Origin: Eubacterium sp.
Lineage (GTDB): Bacteria > Bacillota > Clostridia > Oscillospirales > Acutalibacteraceae
Direction of reading: 5' to 3'
DNA length: 11,939 nt
Assembly: GCA_014465955.1 (NCBI GenBank)
Contig: JACTVT010000061.1
Coordinates: 1-11,939, forward strand
The notes under the pieces are model-generated. The model made no database searches and had not been told where the DNA came from. It saw nothing but the letters and a program-made list of their open reading frames with translations. A program made the position numbers and the translations under genes. Positions 1-4,949 of this stretch are shown one piece after another; position 1 is the stretch's first letter; the number at the start of each line of letters is the position of its first letter.

Positions 1-27
1 GCATATTGTTTAATTTCAATATAAAAT

Positions 28-56
28 TTGACATATGATGAAAATTATTATACAAT
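28..56 (+). promoter_or_regulatory. Sigma-A promoter of the EF-G-like gene
   Basis: A perfect -35 box TTGACA (28-33) is followed after exactly 17 bases by TACAAT (51-56), which matches the -10 consensus at five of six positions. Transcription should start near 63, so the in-frame ATG at 35 lies upstream of the transcript start and cannot be used. Confidence 0.8.
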
Positions 57-76
57 ATGAACAGAATATTTTAAAT

Positions 77-84
77 AAAGAGGT
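77..84 (+). promoter_or_regulatory. Ribosome binding site deciding the EF-G-like start
   Basis: AAAGAGGT lies seven bases upstream of the ATG at 92. Together with the promoter at 28-56 it fixes the start at 92 rather than at the in-frame ATG at 35. Confidence 0.8.
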
Positions 85-91
85 AAATTTT

Positions 92-2143
92 ATGAAAAAT
101 TATAAAGCAGAAGATATAAGAAATATAGCCGTAACAGGTCATGCATCAAAAGGTAAAACTACTTTAACTGAGGCGTTGCTTTCAGCAGCGGGCGCAACAG
201 AGCGTTTGGGTAAGGTGCAGGACGGCACTGCCGTAACCGATTTTGATGCCGAAGAAAAGAAACGCAAAATTTCAATTTCCTGTGCTGTGGCGCCTTGTGA
301 ACATAAAAATACGAAGATTAATATTATTGATACTCCCGGTTTGTTTGATTTTGCCGAGGGTGCTGCAGAGGGTCTGCGTGCGGCTGAGACTGCACTTATT
401 GTAGTTTCTGCACGTTCAGGTCTTGCAGTCGGCGCTGAAAAAGCATTCAAAAACGCAGGCTCGAGAGGAATGTCACGCATTTTTGTTACTACAAAAATGG
501 ATGATGACAGGGCAGATTTCTATAAAGCATTTAATGGCATAGTTGCAAAATTCGGCACAATGGTCTGCCCGATTGTTGTGCCCGTAATTACAAACGGCAA
601 AGTGGTTTCTTACTATAATATGATAGACGATAAGGCTTATGCCTATAATGGTATGACCGCCACTGAAACGGCTTTTGCGCCTGATGATGAGGCTCGTTTT
701 GAAGCTATTAAAGAAGTATTCTGTGAAGCAGTTGCAGGCACTGACGAAGATATTATGGAAAAATATTTCGGCGGCGAAGAACTTACAAAGGAAGACAAAA
801 TCAAGGGTGTAAAAATCGGTCTTGCAGATGGTTCTATTATCCCTGTTTTTGCACTTTCGGGTGCATCAGGTGCAGGCTGTAATCTGCTTCTTGATTTTAT
901 TGCAGATTGCTGTCCTGCTCCGAAAGGTGAATATGCAATCGCAGATGATGAGCCTGTTGAACTTTTGCCTGACGAAAATGCAGATTTGACTGCCGTTTGT
1001 TTTAAAACGGTTGCAGACCCGTTTATTGGCAAACTTTCATTTTTCAAAGTTCTGAGCGGTAAAATCAAAGCGGGCACAGAAGTTTATAATGCCAATACAG
1101 GCAAAACCGATAAAGTCGGCAAAATTGTTACTATGTTCGGCGCAAAGCAGATTGAAGCAAGTGAAATTTATGCCGGCGATATCGGCGCAGCAGTTAAACT
1201 TTCGGGCTTTAATACGGGCGATACAATGTGCTCGGTCGGTAAAAATGTAAAGGCAGACGGTGTTTCAAATCCCGTTCCGACTTACGCAATGGCGGTAAAA
1301 GCAGTCAAAAAAGGCGATGAGGAAAAAATTGCCAACGGTCTTTCAAGACTTTGTGAAGAAGACCCGAGCCTTGAATTTAAAGTAAATAATGAAACACATC
1401 AGCAGATTATAAAAGGTCTCGGCGAACAGCAGATTGATGTTGCAGTGTCAAAACTTAAAGCAAAATTCGGTGTAGAAGTTAATCTTACCGAGCCTAAAAT
1501 TGCTTACAGAGAAACGATTACAAAAAAAGTTTCCGCACAGGGCAGACATAAAAAACAGAGCGGCGGTCACGGTCAGTTCGGCGATGTATTTATTGAATTT
1601 GAACCGTATGACTGCGAAAAACTTGAATTTGCCGAAAGAGTAGTCGGCGGTGCAGTGCCTAAGAATTTCTTCCCTGCGGTTGAAAAGGGTCTTAACGATT
1701 GTATGGAAAAAGGCGTTCTTGCAGGCTATCCTATGGTTGGCATTAAGGCTACGCTTTATGATGGTTCCTATCACCCTGTTGATTCAAGTGAAATGAGCTT
1801 TAAAATGGCGGCTTCAATCGCCTTTAAAGAAGGCGTTTCAAACGCAAATCCTATAATCCTTGAGCCTGTTTCAACTCTTAAAGCAGTTTGCAATGATGAT
1901 GTTATGGGCGATGTTATCGGTGATATTAATAAGAGAAGAGGCCGTGTTCTCGGTATGACTCCGATTGGCGACGGTATGCAGGAAATTCTTGCAGAGGTTC
2001 CTGATGCCGAAATGGTAACATTTTCAACCGCTATGAGGCAGATTACACAGGGCAGAGGCTCGTTTACAACCGAGTTTGCAAGGTATGACAGATGCCCCGA
2101 GCACATTGCACAGAAAATAATTGCAGAAAAAGCAAATGTTTAA
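92..2143 (+). CDS. EF-G-like translational GTPase (EF-G paralogue)
   Basis: The 683-residue protein has the EF-G/Tet(M) domain order. It opens with a P-loop GHASKGKTT (16-24), has a switch I region with RKIS (58-61), G3 DTPGL (80-84) and G4 TKMD (134-137), then domain II, a domain IV with QSGGHGQFGDVF and HPVDSSEMSFK, and a domain V with VMGDVIGDINKRRG. It is close to the usual EF-G length. It departs from canonical EF-G where the translocase has DTPGH and NKxD: the G3 His is Leu and the G4 Asn is Thr. From memory, similar changes occur in the 'EF-G-like' or EF-G-2 paralogues of Firmicutes and Thermus, so I call it a paralogue and not the housekeeping FusA. No rpsL/rpsG/tuf neighbours are present, which agrees. 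A role in translocation, recycling or stress is not shown by the sequence. The start at 92 is set by its promoter and ribosome binding site. Confidence 0.9.
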   Translation: MKNYKAEDIRNIAVTGHASKGKTTLTEALLSAAGATERLGKVQDGTAVTDFDAEEKKRKISISCAVAPCEHKNTKINIIDTPGLFDFAEGAAEGLRAAETALIVVSARSGLAVGAEKAFKNAGSRGMSRIFVTTKMDDDRADFYKAFNGIVAKFGTMVCPIVVPVITNGKVVSYYNMIDDKAYAYNGMTATETAFAPDDEARFEAIKEVFCEAVAGTDEDIMEKYFGGEELTKEDKIKGVKIGLADGSIIPVFALSGASGAGCNLLLDFIADCCPAPKGEYAIADDEPVELLPDENADLTAVCFKTVADPFIGKLSFFKVLSGKIKAGTEVYNANTGKTDKVGKIVTMFGAKQIEASEIYAGDIGAAVKLSGFNTGDTMCSVGKNVKADGVSNPVPTYAMAVKAVKKGDEEKIANGLSRLCEEDPSLEFKVNNETHQQIIKGLGEQQIDVAVSKLKAKFGVEVNLTEPKIAYRETITKKVSAQGRHKKQSGGHGQFGDVFIEFEPYDCEKLEFAERVVGGAVPKNFFPAVEKGLNDCMEKGVLAGYPMVGIKATLYDGSYHPVDSSEMSFKMAASIAFKEGVSNANPIILEPVSTLKAVCNDDVMGDVIGDINKRRGRVLGMTPIGDGMQEILAEVPDAEMVTFSTAMRQITQGRGSFTTEFARYDRCPEHIAQKIIAEKANV

Positions 2144-2147
2144 ATAC

Positions 2148-2176
2148 TTGTAATGTTTTGCTGATAATCGTATAAT
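2148..2176 (+). promoter_or_regulatory. Probable promoter of the DUF308 gene
   Basis: TTGTAA (2148-2153) and a perfect TATAAT (2171-2176) are separated by 17 bases, just after the EF-G-like stop codon. The predicted transcript start, near 2183, falls inside the 5' arm of the hairpin at 2178-2204. The resulting leader of about 100 bases holds a second palindrome at 2242-2263. Confidence 0.65.
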
Positions 2177-2177
2177 A

Positions 2178-2215
2178 TAAGGGAGGGTGTACTGCTCTCC
2201 CTTAACTGAATTTTT
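2178..2215 (+). terminator. Possible weak terminator or leader hairpin after the EF-G-like gene
   Basis: AAGGGAG (2179-2185) pairs perfectly with CTCCCTT (2197-2203), with a flanking T-A pair. The T-run (2211-2215) is offset by about seven bases from the stem, so this is a poor intrinsic terminator. The hairpin directly follows a TATAAT box and could instead form the 5' end of the next transcript. Confidence 0.35.
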
Positions 2216-2241
2216 GGAAATGTTTAATACTATCATGGTAG

Positions 2242-2263
2242 GGTGCTGCGTCCTCGACGCACC
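2242..2263. repeat. Small intergenic palindrome upstream of the DUF308 gene
   Basis: GGTGC (2242-2246) plus GTC (2250-2252) pair with GACGCACC (2256-2263) around a CTC loop. Three extra bases, TGC (2247-2249), look like a duplication that interrupts an otherwise perfect 8-bp stem. It is GC-rich in AT-rich surroundings and is not followed by a T-run, so it is not a terminator. It resembles small palindromic repeats with a GTAGGG...CCG frame that I recall from gut Clostridia. It ends ten bases before the Shine-Dalgarno sequence of the next gene. Confidence 0.5.
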
Positions 2264-2284
2264 GTTATAAATAAAGGAGCACAT

Positions 2285-2887
2285 ATGACTGATTTTTTCA
2301 AGGAATTAAAAAAATATTCAATAATTACAATAATAGTAACCGCAGTTCTCGGCGTTCTGTTGATTGCAAAGCCGGATCAGATGATTGCTTATACATCGCT
2401 TATTATCGGCTCGGGCATAATTTTAAGCGGTGCAGTTTCGCTGATAAATTATTTTGTTAAGAAAACATCAAAACTGCCCCTTGTTATGGGCATTATTGCT
2501 CTTATCGCAGGCGTTATTATATGCTGTGCTTATCGTCAGATTGTTTCCGTTATGATATTTTTTATGGGTATTATATTGCTTGTCGGCGGAGTGACCGATT
2601 TGGTAAACTCAATAGATGTTGCAAGACGCCATTACCATTCGTGGATTTTTACGGTTGTATTGTCTATCGCATCAATCGTTCTCGGCATTCTGTCAATCGT
2701 AAATCCTTTTGATACGCAGTCAAAAATCGTTCAGTTAATCGGCGGCGGATTTATTGTTTTTGCAGTTCTTGAATTTGTAACATATATTCAGGTGCAGATT
2801 ATTGCAAAAAAAGCAGCTGAAACTGAGCAGATTTTGCAGGACGGCGTAAAAGCCACCGAAGTTGATTTTGAAGAGGTTGATGACTGA
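2285..2887 (+). CDS. DUF308/HdeD-like six-helix membrane protein
   Basis: This 200-residue integral membrane protein has six hydrophobic segments at about 11-28, 35-57, 64-82, 86-106, 118-139 and 147-168, in three hairpin-like pairs rich in Gly and Ile. The short Lys-rich N-terminus and the acidic C-terminal tail (ending EVDFEEVDD) are probably cytoplasmic. The pattern, with repeated GxxxxxxG in each helix pair, fits the DUF308 (HdeD-like) family. HdeD of E. coli is linked to acid resistance, but the biochemical function of the family is unknown and none is claimed here. The start at 2285 is set by AAAGGAG (2273-2279) five bases upstream; an in-frame ATG at 2243 lies inside the palindrome and has no binding site. 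It is a single-gene unit with its own promoter and terminator. Confidence 0.8.
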   Translation: MTDFFKELKKYSIITIIVTAVLGVLLIAKPDQMIAYTSLIIGSGIILSGAVSLINYFVKKTSKLPLVMGIIALIAGVIICCAYRQIVSVMIFFMGIILLVGGVTDLVNSIDVARRHYHSWIFTVVLSIASIVLGILSIVNPFDTQSKIVQLIGGGFIVFAVLEFVTYIQVQIIAKKAAETEQILQDGVKATEVDFEEVDD

Positions 2888-2898
2888 TATACAATTTT

Positions 2899-2930
2899 GG
2901 TTTCTCGTTTACGGGAAACCTTTTTTATTT
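2899..2930 (+). terminator. Rho-independent terminator after the DUF308 gene
   Basis: GGTTTCTCG (2899-2907) pairs with CGGGAAACC (2912-2920), nine pairs with one G-T wobble, around a TTTA loop. TTTTTTATTT (2921-2930) follows at once. This is a textbook intrinsic terminator. Confidence 0.92.
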
Positions 2931-2949
2931 AAATCTTCAAAATTTTATA

Positions 2950-2978
2950 TTGAACTCTTATTTTTTATTTGCTACAAT
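2950..2978 (+). promoter_or_regulatory. Sigma-A promoter of the phosphohexomutase cluster
   Basis: TTGAAC (2950-2955) and TACAAT (2973-2978) are spaced by 17 bases, between the preceding terminator and the GGAGGG ribosome binding site (2992-2997). I find no comparable promoter before the next three genes, so it probably drives the cluster to 8305. Confidence 0.7.
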
Positions 2979-3001
2979 ATAAAAAATAATCGGAGGGTCA
3001 T

Positions 3002-4636
3002 ATGAATTTTAAAAATAAATATAAAAGCTGGCTTGTTTTTGCAGATGAGGACACAAAAGCGGAGCTTTTATCCATAAAAGACGATGAAAAAGAAATTGAA
3101 GACCGATTTTATAAAGACCTTGCTTTCGGCACAGGCGGTTTGCGCGGTGTTATGGGTGCAGGCTCAAACCGTATGAATAAATACACGGTCGGCAAAGCAA
3201 CCTTCGGTCTTGCAAATTACCTTAAATCAAAATACAGCGGCGAAATCAAAATCGCTCTTGCTTATGACAGCAGAAATAATTCACGGTATTTTGCCGAGGT
3301 TTCGGCAGGCATTTTTGCAAACTGCGGCTTTAAAGTTTATCTTTATGATACGCTTGTGCCTGTTCCCGTTTTGTCCTTTACTACGGCGTATCTCGGCTGC
3401 ACTGCAGGCGTTATGATTACTGCTTCACATAACCCTAAGGAATATAACGGCTACAAGGTTTATGATAACCGTGGCTGTCAGTTCTGCACCGAAGATGCTA
3501 AAAATGCTATCGAATATATTAATAAAATTGACGATTTCACATCTATTCCTTTCGGTGATGCCGATAATGAAAATGTAATTATGATTGGCAAAGATACTCT
3601 TTCAGCCTATCTTTCCACAGTTAAAAAGCAGAGCCTTTATGAAGAAAAATCGGATTTGAAAATTGTTTATACACCGCTTCACGGCACAGGCAATATTCCC
3701 GTAAGGCGTATGCTTGAGGGTATGAATGTTACTCTTGTTAAGGAGCAGGAATTGCCCGACGGTAATTTCTCAACAGTCAGAAGTCCTAACCCCGAGGAAA
3801 AAGACGCACTGCTTATTGCAATTGAAAAAGCAAAGGAAATCGGCGCTGATTTGGTGCTCGGCACTGACCCGGACTGTGACCGTGTGGGTATTGCAGTACG
3901 AAATGAAAACGGTGAGTACGTTCTCTTTACGGGCAATCAAACGGGCGCACTGCTTGTTAAATTTGTGCTTGATATGAAAAAATCAACGCTTAATAAAAAA
4001 TCAACGCTTGTGAAAACGATTGTTACGTCAGAACTCGGTGCCGATATCGGCAGAAAGTACGGACTTTCCGTTGAAGAAACACTCACGGGATTTAAATATA
4101 TCGGCGATAAAATCAATAAGTATGAGGACAGCGGCGACAAAGAATTTGTTATCGGTTATGAGGAATCATACGGCTATCTTGTCGGCACTCATGCAAGAGA
4201 TAAGGACGCCGTTGTTTCATCAATGCTTATTTGTCAGATGGCTGCTTGGTATAAATCACAGGGCAAAACGCTTATTGACGGTTTGAATGAGATTTATGAT
4301 GAATACGGTTATTTTCTTGATTCGCTCGATTCCTTTGTTTTAAAAGGCAAAGACGGTGCTGAAAAAATTCAGAGCCTTATGACATATTTCCGTGAAAAGG
4401 GAACTGATCTTTTTGACGGCATTAAAGAAATTATAGATTATTCGGCAGGCGTTGCCGATTTGCCTAAAGAAAATGTGCTTAAATTTATATGGTTTGACGG
4501 TTCCTGGATGGCAGTTCGTCCGAGCGGTACAGAGCCTAAAATCAAGGTCTATTACAGTATTAAAGACAGCAGCCGTGAAAATGCCCAAAACCGTCTTGAC
4601 TCAATAAAAACGACCATTAACAATATTATAAAATAA
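3002..4636 (+). CDS. Phosphoglucomutase/phosphomannomutase (alpha-D-phosphohexomutase)
   Basis: This cytoplasmic enzyme of 544 residues interconverts hexose 1-phosphates and 6-phosphates through a phosphoserine. The four family signatures are intact and in order: the catalytic serine loop TASHNPKEYNGYK with Ser142, the magnesium loop GTDPDCDR with Asp289, Asp291 and Asp293, the sugar-binding loop GYEESYGYLVG (385-395), and the phosphate-binding loop RPSGTEPK (506-513). The N-terminal AFGTGGLRGVMG is typical of the long PGM2/PgcA-type branch. Substrate preference (glucose or mannose) cannot be decided from the motifs. A six-residue tandem duplication (KKSTLN/KKSTLV) lies near residues 327-338. 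GGAGGG sits four bases before the ATG. The gene is first in a cluster with a GH38 mannosidase, which makes a role in glycogen, cell-wall precursor or mannose metabolism plausible but unproven. Confidence 0.93.
   Translation: MNFKNKYKSWLVFADEDTKAELLSIKDDEKEIEDRFYKDLAFGTGGLRGVMGAGSNRMNKYTVGKATFGLANYLKSKYSGEIKIALAYDSRNNSRYFAEVSAGIFANCGFKVYLYDTLVPVPVLSFTTAYLGCTAGVMITASHNPKEYNGYKVYDNRGCQFCTEDAKNAIEYINKIDDFTSIPFGDADNENVIMIGKDTLSAYLSTVKKQSLYEEKSDLKIVYTPLHGTGNIPVRRMLEGMNVTLVKEQELPDGNFSTVRSPNPEEKDALLIAIEKAKEIGADLVLGTDPDCDRVGIAVRNENGEYVLFTGNQTGALLVKFVLDMKKSTLNKKSTLVKTIVTSELGADIGRKYGLSVEETLTGFKYIGDKINKYEDSGDKEFVIGYEESYGYLVGTHARDKDAVVSSMLICQMAAWYKSQGKTLIDGLNEIYDEYGYFLDSLDSFVLKGKDGAEKIQSLMTYFREKGTDLFDGIKEIIDYSAGVADLPKENVLKFIWFDGSWMAVRPSGTEPKIKVYYSIKDSSRENAQNRLDSIKTTINNIIK
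3977..4009 (+). repeat. 15-base direct repeat inside the phosphohexomutase gene
   Basis: AAAAAATCAACGCTT occurs exactly twice, at 3977-3991 and 3995-4009, offset by 18 bases. The reading frame is kept and gives two KKSTL blocks, as expected of a recent in-frame duplication. Confidence 0.85.
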
Positions 4637-4643
4637 ATCGTAT

Positions 4644-4662
4644 GGGCGGATAGTATCTGCCC
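4644..4662. repeat. Small intergenic palindrome between the mutase and NifU-domain genes
   Basis: GGGCGGA (4644-4650) pairs with TCTGCCC (4656-4662), seven pairs with one G-T wobble, around a TAGTA loop. The nearest T-run is short and about 15 bases away, so it is unlikely to be a strong terminator. Its GTAtGGG...CCCG frame is similar to the palindrome at 2242-2263, suggesting a common family of small repeats. It could weaken or process read-through from the mutase gene. Confidence 0.5.
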
Positions 4663-4692
4663 GCTGAGTGCAGTTGCTTTTGGAGGGCAATA

Positions 4693-4935
4693 ATGAATAA
4701 AGTTAAAAGTTATGTTGAAAATATTCTACAGCCGAAAATACAGGGCGATGGCGGCTGGATTGAATTTGTTTCTCTTGAAAATGATGTTTTAACCGTAATT
4801 TTCAGAGGTGAATGTTCAAAGTGCCTTATTCTTCACCGCTGTGTTCAATGGATTGAAAGCGAAATAAAAAGAGATTTAAATGAGAACGTTAAGGTGAATG
4901 CTATCCGCAGAAAACCTTATTTTCAGGATGTGTAA
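4693..4935 (+). CDS. Small NifU C-terminal-domain protein (putative Fe-S cluster protein)
   Basis: This 80-residue protein matches the NifU/Nfu C-terminal scaffold domain along its whole length: an N-terminal helix, ILQPKIQGDGGWIEF (11-25) in place of the usual RPxLxxDGGD block, a beta hairpin, and the CxxC motif GECSKC with Cys41 and Cys44. In Nfu proteins this CxxC holds a 4Fe-4S cluster between two subunits. Here the residues after the motif are LILHRC, so the usual Pro is missing and a third Cys (Cys50) stands where a Thr is normal. It is divergent, and cluster binding is inferred. GGAGGG (4682-4687) lies five bases before the ATG. The mannosidase gene begins 14 bases after its stop. No isc or suf gene is nearby, so the partner protein is unknown. 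Confidence 0.8.
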   Translation: MNKVKSYVENILQPKIQGDGGWIEFVSLENDVLTVIFRGECSKCLILHRCVQWIESEIKRDLNENVKVNAIRRKPYFQDV

Positions 4936-4949
4936 GGGGAGAATGAACG

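Noticed and set aside
35..91. Longer N-terminus for the EF-G-like protein
   Set aside because: The ATG at 35 lies between the -35 and -10 boxes of the promoter at 28-56, so it would not be in the mRNA, and the extra residues are not EF-G-like.
139..480. Minus-strand open frame of 113 residues opposite the EF-G-like gene
   Set aside because: It lies wholly opposite the conserved GTPase domain, has no ribosome binding site and a low-complexity Ala/Ser/Pro composition typical of an antisense shadow.
4644..4662. Terminator separating the phosphohexomutase from the NifU-domain gene
   Set aside because: The stem is adequate, but the only T-rich stretch is four T's about 15 bases downstream, and no promoter is visible after it for the next gene. 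A repeat hairpin within a read-through transcript fits better.
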